A stretch of DNA of 64,000 bases, taken from Colwellia demingiae (GTDB lineage: Bacteria > Pseudomonadota > Gammaproteobacteria > Enterobacterales > Alteromonadaceae). Of the stretch, positions 43,813 to 52,539 are shown piece by piece (position 1 is the stretch's first letter; each line of letters begins with the position of its first letter). The position numbers and the translations under genes were made by a program. The notes under the pieces are model-generated. The model was not told the origin of the DNA and searched no databases. It saw nothing but the letters and a program-made list of their open reading frames with translations. The stretch is from assembly GCF_007954275.1 (NCBI RefSeq), contig NZ_VOLT01000003.1, forward strand, positions 248,001 through 312,000. Reading direction: 5' to 3'.

Positions 43813-43857
43813 CACACAAAAGGCATTATACCCATAGGATTAAATGCCTTTTGTGTG
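43813..43857. other. 15-bp inverted repeat between the sugar dehydrogenase and helicase genes
   Basis: CACACAAAAGGCATT and AATGCCTTTTGTGTG are perfect complements around a 15-nt loop. It is just after the helicase gene in its reading direction. No T-run follows, so it may be an imperfect terminator or a small repeat unit. Confidence 0.5.
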
Positions 43858-43899
43858 AATCAACTTATGAGTAGCCTTTATTTTATTCAGCTATATATT

Positions 43900-45450
43900 T
43901 TAAGACTTGGTTACTACTTCTTTAACCGCGATATCTTGCATAGCAATGGTGGTTATCAAGTTGCTAACTCTAAGCGGTAAACCTCTAATAGATTGGTTTT
44001 GAGCATGTAACCCTTCAACTAATGCAGTACAGCTATCAACTAATGCATCACTATAGGCGAACCCTATCAGGGCAACTAACTTAACCATAGCGACTTCATC
44101 AAGCATCTTACTATTTTCGTCTTGCTGCTCATAAACGATATTAACCAATTCGATAGTACTGACCAGTTTTTCCATTCGAGGATTTAACCGGAGTAACGCA
44201 GCTGCTCTATTACTTGCTGCTCTATCAACGAGTTCCTTGCTAGCAACTAACCCGTCTCGAGGTTTTCTGCGAATAACAGGTGCTCTTTTCTTAACAACTT
44301 TACGCTCGATTGACTCATTATAGGTGAACTCGCCATCAACAAACTGACCTATGTTAGTTACGCTCAATCGTTCAGCCATTATCGCTGCAGATTTCGAGGT
44401 TTTTCGCGTAAAGTCTCTACAATCCTCAGCAAAACCATGAGTAGAAATACATTGCGCTAAATCGAGTATTAACGCACTAGTCTTGCCCTTTGACGCTCGT
44501 AAACAACGGCCGATAATCTGCAAATACAATCTTAATATCTTGGTCGGTCGTGCTAAAACAACGCAATCAGTCGTGGGATCATCAAAGCCAATCGTTAGCA
44601 TCGACATATTGATAATTAGCCTAACGTCGTTTGACTTATATCTTCGAATGCTTTCATCATTTTCATCAGAGGAACGCTGAGAGTGAACACGCTCATGCTC
44701 AACACCCAATAAATCAAAAGCCTCAGACAGTGATTCTACGTGATTGATAGAGTTAGCAAAAAGCATAACTTTACGACCATGAGATAGTGCGTCGTCAACA
44801 GTTTGTTGTGCCACTAAAGAACAATGTTCCAGTAATATATTATCTAAACCAGAGACACTAAAGTCACCTCGATACATTTTGACTGCGCTATAATCTATCT
44901 CTTGAGATAGGCTAGGCACTTTGTAAACAGGCTTAGCTAATTCACCCGCGTCAATTAGCATCTTAGTGGTCGTTTCTTCAATCAATTGCATCGACTTATC
45001 AATATAAACGCCTAATCTATCAATGGGCGTGGCAGTGAGGCCTATAATCAAGTCAGGAGATAGCTCTTCACGCATAGCGATATAAACGCCGCCCATACAC
45101 CCTACATGATATTCATCACGTAAAAGCACATCGCACTGTATGTTTAGGTGTTTTCTTCTGCCAAATGACTGCTCCATTACCAAAGTAACATCACCGCCAG
45201 CTATATACTTATAGCCTGATTTAACGACACTAACAGACAAGCCATTAATGGTGAGGGTGTGCAATAATTGAGGAACCAATGCCGCATTACGTAAACTAAT
45301 GACGACTTTCTTGTCCGGCATTGCTTGGCACAATTTAAGTATACAGATACTCTTACCGCCCCCCGTAGGTAATGCAATAATGGAGTTAGCTCCAGCGTCA
45401 ATAGCCTTACGGACGCTGTTAATCTGATAATCTTTTTCTAATACCTTCAT
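43900..45450 (-). CDS. Superfamily 2 DEAD/DEAH-type helicase
   Basis: A 516-residue SF2 ATPase. Motif I is LPTGGGKS (27-34), motif II DEYH (112-115), motif III GLTATP (138-142) and motif VI QIIGRCLRA (311-319), so both RecA-like lobes are complete. The shape (short N-terminus, ~180-residue helical C-terminus) resembles phage and island helicases of the UvsW/SSL2 kind. The DEYH box is a variant of DEAH. The C-terminal part is not recognised and might be a partner-binding domain. No nuclease or methylase is adjacent; two repeat elements lie upstream. This suggests an accessory, perhaps mobile-element or defence related, gene. Confidence 0.85.
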   Translation of the reverse strand: MKVLEKDYQINSVRKAIDAGANSIIALPTGGGKSICILKLCQAMPDKKVVISLRNAALVPQLLHTLTINGLSVSVVKSGYKYIAGGDVTLVMEQSFGRRKHLNIQCDVLLRDEYHVGCMGGVYIAMREELSPDLIIGLTATPIDRLGVYIDKSMQLIEETTTKMLIDAGELAKPVYKVPSLSQEIDYSAVKMYRGDFSVSGLDNILLEHCSLVAQQTVDDALSHGRKVMLFANSINHVESLSEAFDLLGVEHERVHSQRSSDENDESIRRYKSNDVRLIINMSMLTIGFDDPTTDCVVLARPTKILRLYLQIIGRCLRASKGKTSALILDLAQCISTHGFAEDCRDFTRKTSKSAAIMAERLSVTNIGQFVDGEFTYNESIERKVVKKRAPVIRRKPRDGLVASKELVDRAASNRAAALLRLNPRMEKLVSTIELVNIVYEQQDENSKMLDEVAMVKLVALIGFAYSDALVDSCTALVEGLHAQNQSIRGLPLRVSNLITTIAMQDIAVKEVVTKS

Positions 45451-45805
45451 GCCATACTACTCGGGCTTATTTCTAATGTTTGTCTGGTAAATCCAGTAAG
45501 TGCTACGTCTACATTATTCATAACGCTCCCCTTATTCAATGAGATTCATACCTGATTTAACAGAAGTCTTTTCAAGAGGGGGCATCATTATATACCTAAA
45601 CTACTGCAAGATGCAGAATTGAGCGTGACTAAAGAAGTATTTAACTGCAGATCAAGATCAAGATCATAGATAGTGGACTGCTATAGTTGAGTTTTTTACT
45701 TGTTTTCGCCCCCAAAAAGGAGCGTTATTATATATCTAAGTCAGCTCAAAATGCAGGATTGAGCAAGAATTAGGAAGGTTTAGCCAACAATAAGTGAGTT
45801 AAGGT
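45451..45805. other. Region upstream of the helicase gene with an imperfect direct repeat
   Basis: About 350 bp without a credible gene. It contains two related ~53-bp segments (45579-45631 and 45719-45771), described separately, and the helicase promoter. Confidence 0.5.
45579..45771. repeat. Imperfect ~53-bp direct repeat, 140 bp apart
   Basis: Copy 1 (45579-45631) reads GGGGCATCATTATATACCTA then CAAGATGCAGAATTGAGCGT. Copy 2 (45719-45771) reads AGGAGCGTTATTATATATCT then CAAAATGCAGGATTGAGCAA. The two blocks keep the same spacing in each copy. They may be dispersed repeat units or binding sites. Confidence 0.55.
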
Positions 45806-46072
45806 TAGGGTCTGTTGATCTTTCGAGATTTTTTTTGCAGCGATTTGTTGGGTATTTATACAAGGCAAAGCCTTTGTCATGTGGTTGTTCCAAATAAAAA
45901 GGCGATAACGCCGAAAAATGACCAACAAACACTGTCTGAAGGATTCGGCTAAAAGTGTCTTACTCATTGTTGAGTAGTATTTGCTTAGAGTGACTAGGCT
46001 ACACACTACTCGCCGCGATTAAAACGCTTTTATCTCGAACAAAATTTAACCGCGAAAGTTCAACAGACCCTA
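45806..46072. mobile_element. 267-bp MITE-like element, family A, copy 2
   Basis: The ends AGGGTCTGTTGATCTTTCG and CGAAAGTTCAACAGACCCT are 19-bp inverted repeats with one mismatch, and TA lies at both outer edges. The body matches copy 1 (9808-10075) in reverse orientation and nearly equal length. There is no transposase. It lies directly upstream of the promoter of the RND efflux operon, and chance frames in it yield apparent proteins that should not be annotated. Confidence 0.88.
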
Positions 46073-46117
46073 ACGTTCAAATAATCACAATGTATCTTTG
46101 TATGAATGAGCCTACCT

Positions 46118-46136
46118 CTTAACCCTTACTTAACCC
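46118..46136 (+). promoter_or_regulatory. QseB/PmrA-type response-regulator box before the RND operon
   Basis: CTTAACCC-TTA-CTTAACCC: two 8-bp direct half-sites starting 11 bp apart, the exact geometry used by OmpR-class regulators of the PmrA/QseB group (CTTAA repeats). It lies 35-50 bp before the first gene of the operon that ends with an OmpR-type regulator. Confidence 0.7.
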
Positions 46137-46182
46137 AAGCTTTGTTACATTTAAATCACATTTATATAATTTGAGTTTAACA

Positions 46183-47529
46183 GTGAAGCTTTTTCCGTTA
46201 TTTCTTTCAGTGATTAGTGCTTTTCTCATCAGTGCATGTTCTACCTTTGAAGACGTTACTTTTGATAAACAAGCTAACAATCAGTTAGATAATCTGGCCA
46301 ATACCAAAATAGATTTTAGCAATGAACCTGCTGCTATGCCGCTAACCAATCTATTATCAATCAAAGAAGTTGATGTGCTTATCGAGGATGCATTAATCAA
46401 TAATCCAAGCTTGCAGCAAACATTACTCACCTTGAAAAAGGCTGAACAACAAGTAACCGTAACCTCATCAGCCCTATGGCCGAGCATGTCTGCAGGGCTT
46501 AATGCGAGTAATAAAGAAAATAGCTCGGCTTCCTATAGTGGTAGCCTAGATGTTGCGTGGACTGCAGATATTTGGCAGCAACTAGCGAATGCGGATCAAG
46601 CGCAAGAAGCTAATTTTTCTGCAAGTGTTTATGCCTATCAAGGTGCTAAAGATTTATTGGTAGCCAAGGTCATGCAATCTTATTTAAACTTGGTTCGGCT
46701 TACACAGTTAACAAATATTGAAGATAAACGAGTTTCAACCTATAAAAAAAATGGCAAGGTCATCATTGATCGTTATCGTAAAGGTCTAATATTATTAAAT
46801 GAACTCGATACGGCGAAGTCGACTACACGTAGTAGCCAAGCTAATTTAGTCGATTATCAAACACAATATCAAGAAGCATTGAGAAACCTTTCATTACTCA
46901 CGGGTTTAGCTAAAAATCAGCTAAGTTATCAAACCACTTTTCGAAATATTGTCATCCCTTTACATGAGATTGATGCCAGTAATATTGGTCGTCGTCCTGA
47001 TCTACAGCAAGCTTATCAAAATATACTCTCAAGTCAGTATCTGCATAAGGTTGCTTATAAAGCATTATTACCCAGCTTATCCTTGTCTGGTTCACTCACT
47101 AATAATGACAATAATCTGCATGATGCTTTATTCGGCAGTAGTGCATGGGAATTGCTTGGCCAGTTATCAGCCCCCATTTTCAATGCAGGTAAATTAAACA
47201 GTGAAGCAGAAATAGCCAAGCTTTCAGCCGAACAAAGCTATTGGGCTTTTCAAGAAGAGCTCTTATCTGCTGTCAATGAAGTGGGTAACGCGCTTGCACA
47301 AGATGAGGCGATAACAGAGCGTTTAACCTTAACAAAATTGGCATTAGAGAGTGCCGAGCGTAGTGAAGTCACCTATACCTCACGATATCGCCAAGGCACA
47401 GTATCCCTACTAGATTTATTACAAATTCAACAACAAACATTTACTTTACAAGCACAAGTAACACAGCTGACCTATGAGCGATTAAATAATCGTATTACGT
47501 TAGGTCTTGCGCTGGGGTTAGGAGTATAA
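46183..47529 (+). CDS. RND efflux outer-membrane lipoprotein (TolC/NodT-like)
   Basis: Outer-membrane channel of a tripartite efflux pump. A lipoprotein signal is clear: KLFPLFLSVISAFLISAC, with the Cys as lipidation site, as in NodT/OprM proteins. The ~448 residues contain two outer membrane efflux repeats (IEDALINNPSLQQTLLTLKK; GRRPDLQQAYQN) and helical hairpins (SLDVAWTADIWQQLANADQA; RQGTVSLLDLLQIQQQTF). There is no ATG: I choose the GTG at 46183, which gives the signal peptide its usual basic start; a TTG at 46171 is the alternative. The adaptor gene begins 2 bp after its stop. Confidence 0.9.
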   Translation: MKLFPLFLSVISAFLISACSTFEDVTFDKQANNQLDNLANTKIDFSNEPAAMPLTNLLSIKEVDVLIEDALINNPSLQQTLLTLKKAEQQVTVTSSALWPSMSAGLNASNKENSSASYSGSLDVAWTADIWQQLANADQAQEANFSASVYAYQGAKDLLVAKVMQSYLNLVRLTQLTNIEDKRVSTYKKNGKVIIDRYRKGLILLNELDTAKSTTRSSQANLVDYQTQYQEALRNLSLLTGLAKNQLSYQTTFRNIVIPLHEIDASNIGRRPDLQQAYQNILSSQYLHKVAYKALLPSLSLSGSLTNNDNNLHDALFGSSAWELLGQLSAPIFNAGKLNSEAEIAKLSAEQSYWAFQEELLSAVNEVGNALAQDEAITERLTLTKLALESAERSEVTYTSRYRQGTVSLLDLLQIQQQTFTLQAQVTQLTYERLNNRITLGLALGLGV

Positions 47530-47531
47530 AT

Positions 47532-48695
47532 ATGTCAATTATCAATAAAAAATCACTTGCCACTATTGCTGGCATATCAAGTGTCGTTTTAGCTATCGCC
47601 ATTAATGGCGCGCTATCAGCCAATCAACAACAAACGCTTCCTCCGCAAGTTGTGCCGCAATATCCGGTAGTTTCTGTGTCTGAGGTTATGCCGATATCGC
47701 ATCAAGCATCTGTTACTGCCTATGGTGAAGTGAAATCGAGAAATCAACTGGCATTAACCTCACAGGTCAGTGGCCAAATCACCTACTTATCAGCGAAGTT
47801 TCTTACGGGAAATACCTTTAAACAAGGTGAACTGTTAGCTGAAATTGAACCCATTGTTTATCAACAAGCTTTAGCCAATGCGCAAGCTAATTTAGCTGAT
47901 GCACAATTAGCACTGGCACAAGAAGAGCTAAACAGTAATCAAGCTGCACAAGAATGGCAACAGTCAGGCTTAGCGAATGAACAAGCTTCTGATCTTGTAT
48001 TACGTAAACCACAATTAGTTGCCGCTAAAGCGAAATACACTATGGCGAAGAAAGAAGTTGAGAAAGCGCAATACGATTTAGCTCAAACTAAACTCATTGC
48101 CCCCTTTGACGCCTTGATAGTATCCAAACAAGTGCAAGTGGGCAGTAATGTGCAAACAGGCACAACCTTAGCAGACCTGTATGATGTATCACTTTTTGAA
48201 GTCTCATTGCCATTATCTGCACAGCAATGGCAACTTTTGCCAAAAGCTAAAAATACTGTTGAGCAATTAGCAGGGATAGAAGTACAGCTAGCAAATGAAA
48301 CAAGTCGCGAAAATTGGCTTGCTAAGGTTGACCGCTTTGAACAGCATCTTGATGCAAAAAGTCGTCAGCGTTCACTTGTCGCCGTGGTTGAACAACCTAT
48401 TGCACTCGCCAATCCTTTATTCCCTGGATCATTTGTCAAAGCAACGATTAAAGGCCAAATAATCACGCAATTATGGAAGCTACCAGCCTCGGCTTTAATT
48501 GATAACAATACTGTCTGGCAGGTGAATGATGAAAGTTTACTGATGTATCTGCCTATTAAAGTTATGTTTTCGGAAAATAATGCAGTTTATGTGCAACCTA
48601 TCGAACCATTACAGCAAGCAAAAATTGTTAATCGCCCATTATCGAGTTATTTAGTCAATATGAAAGTTGCCGCTAAAACAGAGGAGTTACTGTAA
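47532..48695 (+). CDS. RND efflux periplasmic adaptor (membrane fusion protein)
   Basis: HlyD/AcrA-type adaptor of 387 residues linking pump and channel. The N-terminus has one anchor helix (LATIAGISSVVLAIAINGAL). The barrel-sandwich half motifs are GEVKSRNQLALTSQVSGQIT and LIAPFDALIVSKQVQVGSNV, on either side of the alpha-hairpin (ANLADAQLALAQEELNSNQA). A beta-barrel follows (LYDVSLFEVSLPLSAQQWQL). Its TAA overlaps the pump ATG (TAATG), so translation is coupled. This class (with ~390 residues and a 1050-residue pump) is often called the AcrA/E group with unknown drugs. Confidence 0.93.
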   Translation: MSIINKKSLATIAGISSVVLAIAINGALSANQQQTLPPQVVPQYPVVSVSEVMPISHQASVTAYGEVKSRNQLALTSQVSGQITYLSAKFLTGNTFKQGELLAEIEPIVYQQALANAQANLADAQLALAQEELNSNQAAQEWQQSGLANEQASDLVLRKPQLVAAKAKYTMAKKEVEKAQYDLAQTKLIAPFDALIVSKQVQVGSNVQTGTTLADLYDVSLFEVSLPLSAQQWQLLPKAKNTVEQLAGIEVQLANETSRENWLAKVDRFEQHLDAKSRQRSLVAVVEQPIALANPLFPGSFVKATIKGQIITQLWKLPASALIDNNTVWQVNDESLLMYLPIKVMFSENNAVYVQPIEPLQQAKIVNRPLSSYLVNMKVAAKTEELL

Positions 48696-51600
48696 TGACA
48701 CCTGCTCATCATCAAAAAGGTATTATTGCGTGGTTTGCGAATAATTCGGTTGCAGCAAACCTATTAATGCTGTCGATCATATTTCTCGGCTTAATGTCGT
48801 TTAATCAGTTACGTAAAGAAGCTTTTCCGCCGTGGGCAACTGACTCTATCAGTATTTCTATGACCTATGACAGCGGTGATGCACAGCTTTCAGAAGAAGG
48901 TATTGCAATAAAAATCGAGGAAGCGCTAGCTACAGTACAAGGCATTAAACGTGTTACTTCAACATCAAATGCTGGTGGTAGTAGCGTAACGGTTGAAGCG
49001 TTATCAAGTTATGACCTTGATATTTTATTACGTGATGTTAAAGCAAAAGTTGATGCTATATATAACTTCCCCGCAGCGGCAGAGAAGCCAGTAATAGAAA
49101 AAATGACAGCACTTGAACATGCTTATTCAATCAAAATATTTGGTGATAGTGATCGCAGCGGGCTACAAGCCATTGCAGAACGCTTAAAAGTAGATTTGCT
49201 GGCGCAGCCTTCAATATCCAATGTAGTTATTAATGGTAAAGCACAGCCGATGATGTCCATCGAACTCGATGAACAAAAGCTGCAAGCTTATAATTTGTCA
49301 TTTTCTGACGTAGCTGATGTGGTAAATAGTGAGTCTGCAACGGCTATTTCAACCAGTTTACGTAATGCCGATAAAGTGGTGCGACTAAAAGTTGCCGAGC
49401 AAGCCTATCAGCAGCAAGAGTTCGCTAATATCCCATTAGTGACTTTAGAAGATGGCAGCCAAATTTATTTAGGTGATGTGGCAAAAATTAATGACGATTT
49501 TGCCGATGATGTTTTTGTCGTGGGTCGCTATAACGGTCAACCCGGTATTGGTGTTGAAATTAAAGTTGATGACAATGGCGATGTATTAAAAATTGTTGAG
49601 CAAGCGAATAATATCGTCAGTAAATGGCAAGAAAGTGCTTTATTACCACAAAATGTTGTCATGGAAACCTGGAATGACGGCGGCACATTAATTCGTGACC
49701 GTTTAGCATTATTAGTAAAAAATGCTTTATCGGGTATTGCTTTAGTATTTATAGTTTTAGCTGTATTTTTAAACCTTCGCGTTGCCTTTTGGGTGACTGC
49801 GGGCTTACCGTTTATTTTTTGCGGTACCTTATTTTTTATGACCGACAGTTTCACGGGCATGACGATTAATGAAATGACCACTTTTGGCTTTATTCTTGCG
49901 CTGGGTATTGTTGTTGATGATGCCGTTGTAGTGGGAGAAAGTATTTATACCACGCGAAAAGAGCAAGGTGATTCAATAAAAAGTACCATAATCGGCACAC
50001 AAAAAGTCGCGGTACCAACCATTTTTGGTGTATTAACTACGGTGGCAACCTTTATTGCTTTAGCGAATGTAGAAGGCGGTATGGGGCAAGTATATTCACA
50101 GTTTGCCGTGGTCGTCACTATCTGTTTATTATTGTCATTAGTAGAATCAAAACTAATATTACCCTCGCATTTAGCCCATTTAGATACTCACAGAAAAGCC
50201 AAATCTGGTTGGAGAAATATCTGGCCTCGTATTCAAGAAGGTGCAGATGATGGCTTACAGTGGTTTAGCGAGCGAGTTTATCAACCAGCGATTACTTGGG
50301 CGGTGAATTACCGCTACGGTGTTTTGTTTGGCTTTATCGCTATCTTTATTTTGGTTGTTGGCATGCCGACTAACGGTGGTGTGCGTGTTGCATTTTTCCC
50401 TGATATTCCAGGCAGTGTCATTGAAGCGAATATGACCATGCAAAATGATGCCAGCTTTGGTCAAACGAATAAAAACTTAACCACAATAGAGCGCGCGGCT
50501 AAACAGGCTGATCAACAACTTATGGCTGAACATGGCCAACAAGGAAGTGCCATTGACACTATTGAGGTGATTGGCGAAAGTGATTTATCAGGATCCATTG
50601 TTGTTGAATTAGATGAATCCGCTCCTTATGGTTTAAATGAATTTGCTCGTATTTGGAAACTAAAGTCACAGATACCTGAAGGTGTGCGAAAACTGGATAT
50701 TCGCTCTGGTTTTGGTGGTGGTGATAACTTTAAGGTTGAGTTAAAAGCATGGAATACCGAAACCATACGCGCTGCTGGTCAGGAAATAAAAGCGGCTATT
50801 GCGCAAGTGTCGGGAGTTAGTGGTGTTGATGATAATTTTGACTCAGGCCAAGCACAATTACGTTTTGCGCTAAATGAGCAAGGACTTGCTTTGGGTCTAA
50901 CAACACAAGGACTTTCGCGACAAGTATTACAGGCTTTTGGGGGCGAAATTGTGCAACGCTATCAACGAGGAAAAGACGAAGTTAAAGTGAGAATTCGTTA
51001 CCCAGAAAGTGAACGTCAAACCATTGATGATGTAATGAAAGCGAATGTCAGGTTGAATGATGGCCAAGTGGTACCGCTGGCGTTAGTGGCTAATGTCAGC
51101 TCTGAGTATCAACAAAATGACATTACACGCATTTCTGGTTTACCGGCGGTTTATGTCAGTGCAAGAGTTGATAAAGATGTGATCTCATCAAATGAATTAG
51201 TCGTTGAATTACAAAAGTCGTTAATTCCAAAATTAAAAAATAAATACCCAGACCTAGATATACACTTTGCCGGCGAAGCGGAAGAGCAAGCCGAAACAAC
51301 AAATTCAATGAGCCGTTTATTTATTATGGCGATGGCTGCAATTTATATTTTACTGGCAATCCCTTTGCGCTCATACGTACAACCTGTGATTATTATGATG
51401 GCAATTCCGTTCGGTTTGGTTGGCGCTATTTTAGGCCATTGGCTCAACGATATGACGCTAAGTATTTTGTCATTTAATGGTATCGTTGCATTAAGTGGGG
51501 TTGTGGTTAACGATAGTTTATTATTGGTGTCACGTTTTAATCATCTAAAAGAACAAAAAATGAAAATTCATGACGCTATTGTTAATGCCTGTACGGGAAG

Positions 51601-51856
51601 ATTACGTGCGGTATTATTAACGTCAGTCACCACCTATGCAGGCTTGATGCCCTTATTAAGTGAAACGTCTGCGCAGGCACAGTTTATTATTCCGGCAGCG
51701 GCTTCATTAGGTTATGGTATTTTATTTGCAACCTTTATCACCTTGCTACTTGTGCCATCATTGTTAATGATGCAACAAGATGCGATAAACCTTATGAATA
51801 CGTTAAAAAACAAACTTCGTGGTGAACAACAAGAGGAATTAATACATGAGCATTAA
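48695..51856 (+). CDS. RND-family efflux pump, inner-membrane transporter
   Basis: Proton-driven AcrB-like exporter of 1053 residues with twelve helices. Helix 1 is VAANLLMLSIIFLGLMSFNQ. The proton-relay region of helix 4 is FGFILALGIVVDDAVVVGES with two Asp. The second half has GIVALSGVVVNDSLLLVSRF and a typical loop PLRSYVQPVIIMMAIPFGLV. Porter domains with ISMTYDSGDAQLSEEGIAIK are present. Substrate unknown; the short N-terminal cytosolic part (MTPAHHQKGIIAWFA) and the motif set match the divergent RND branch common in marine gammaproteobacteria. The regulator gene overlaps its end by 11 bp. Confidence 0.95.
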   Translation: MTPAHHQKGIIAWFANNSVAANLLMLSIIFLGLMSFNQLRKEAFPPWATDSISISMTYDSGDAQLSEEGIAIKIEEALATVQGIKRVTSTSNAGGSSVTVEALSSYDLDILLRDVKAKVDAIYNFPAAAEKPVIEKMTALEHAYSIKIFGDSDRSGLQAIAERLKVDLLAQPSISNVVINGKAQPMMSIELDEQKLQAYNLSFSDVADVVNSESATAISTSLRNADKVVRLKVAEQAYQQQEFANIPLVTLEDGSQIYLGDVAKINDDFADDVFVVGRYNGQPGIGVEIKVDDNGDVLKIVEQANNIVSKWQESALLPQNVVMETWNDGGTLIRDRLALLVKNALSGIALVFIVLAVFLNLRVAFWVTAGLPFIFCGTLFFMTDSFTGMTINEMTTFGFILALGIVVDDAVVVGESIYTTRKEQGDSIKSTIIGTQKVAVPTIFGVLTTVATFIALANVEGGMGQVYSQFAVVVTICLLLSLVESKLILPSHLAHLDTHRKAKSGWRNIWPRIQEGADDGLQWFSERVYQPAITWAVNYRYGVLFGFIAIFILVVGMPTNGGVRVAFFPDIPGSVIEANMTMQNDASFGQTNKNLTTIERAAKQADQQLMAEHGQQGSAIDTIEVIGESDLSGSIVVELDESAPYGLNEFARIWKLKSQIPEGVRKLDIRSGFGGGDNFKVELKAWNTETIRAAGQEIKAAIAQVSGVSGVDDNFDSGQAQLRFALNEQGLALGLTTQGLSRQVLQAFGGEIVQRYQRGKDEVKVRIRYPESERQTIDDVMKANVRLNDGQVVPLALVANVSSEYQQNDITRISGLPAVYVSARVDKDVISSNELVVELQKSLIPKLKNKYPDLDIHFAGEAEEQAETTNSMSRLFIMAMAAIYILLAIPLRSYVQPVIIMMAIPFGLVGAILGHWLNDMTLSILSFNGIVALSGVVVNDSLLLVSRFNHLKEQKMKIHDAIVNACTGRLRAVLLTSVTTYAGLMPLLSETSAQAQFIIPAAASLGYGILFATFITLLLVPSLLMMQQDAINLMNTLKNKLRGEQQEELIHEH

Positions 51857-52523
51857 TGTGTTATTGGTTGAAGATGATATAGATCTTGCCTCTACCGTGG
51901 TCGATTATTTAGAGATTGAAGGTATTAGCTGCGATCATGCGGCTAATGGTGTACAAGGTCTATCACTGATTGAAGCGAATCATTATCAGGTGATTTTATT
52001 AGATCTTAATTTACCACGGTTAGATGGTTTATCTGTTTGTCAGAAAGTACGAGCAAGCAGTGACGATACCCCCATATTAATGCTGACTGCCCGTGACTCA
52101 TTAAAGGATAAAGTGGCTGGTTTTGATGCGGGTACTGATGATTATCTGGTTAAACCCTTTGAAATAGAAGAGTTACTAGTGCGGATTATTTCGTTATCAA
52201 AGCGGCGTAGTGGTCAAGCGAGTACGCTAAATGTTGGTGATTTGATACTGCAATTAAAAGCCTGTACCGCAACTTATGCTGGTGAACCCGTTAAATTGAC
52301 ACCAATAACGTTTAAGCTGTTAGAAAAATTGATGCGTGAAGCCTCTAAGCCAGTAACACGAGAGTTACTTATGCAGGCTATTTGGGGGGAAGATCAACCC
52401 GATAGTAATAGCTTGAAGGTACACATTCATCACTTACGGAAGCAACTCGATAAAGTAAATGCAAGTTTGTCCATTGATACCAAAGCCGGATTTGGCTTCG
52501 TATTACGAAAAAAAACATCATAA
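51846..52523 (+). CDS. OmpR-family response regulator (QseB/PmrA-like)
   Basis: A 225-residue transcription factor. The receiver (1-120) has the acidic pair at 10-11 (VEDDID), phospho-acceptor Asp53 in LLDLNLPRLDG, the Thr of MLTARDS and Lys of YLVKPFE. The C-terminal winged helix (about 125-222) is of the OmpR/PhoB kind (TPITFKLLEKLMREASKPVT, SNSLKVHIHHLRKQLDK). It overlaps the pump gene by 11 bp and is 16 bp ahead of its histidine kinase, so pump and regulator form one operon. CTTAACC repeats before the operon and before the cytochrome b561 gene are the likely sites. Confidence 0.94.
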   Translation: MSINVLLVEDDIDLASTVVDYLEIEGISCDHAANGVQGLSLIEANHYQVILLDLNLPRLDGLSVCQKVRASSDDTPILMLTARDSLKDKVAGFDAGTDDYLVKPFEIEELLVRIISLSKRRSGQASTLNVGDLILQLKACTATYAGEPVKLTPITFKLLEKLMREASKPVTRELLMQAIWGEDQPDSNSLKVHIHHLRKQLDKVNASLSIDTKAGFGFVLRKKTS

Positions 52524-52539
52524 TAACAGGTAGTTTTAG

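Noticed and set aside
45770..46006. 78-codon frame on the minus strand
   Set aside because: Same repeat-derived frame from MITE copy 2. The two frames diverge after indels, unlike a protein under selection.
49537..49881. 114-codon antisense frame in the RND pump gene
   Set aside because: Antisense to a conserved transmembrane region, with no start signal and no recognisable domain.
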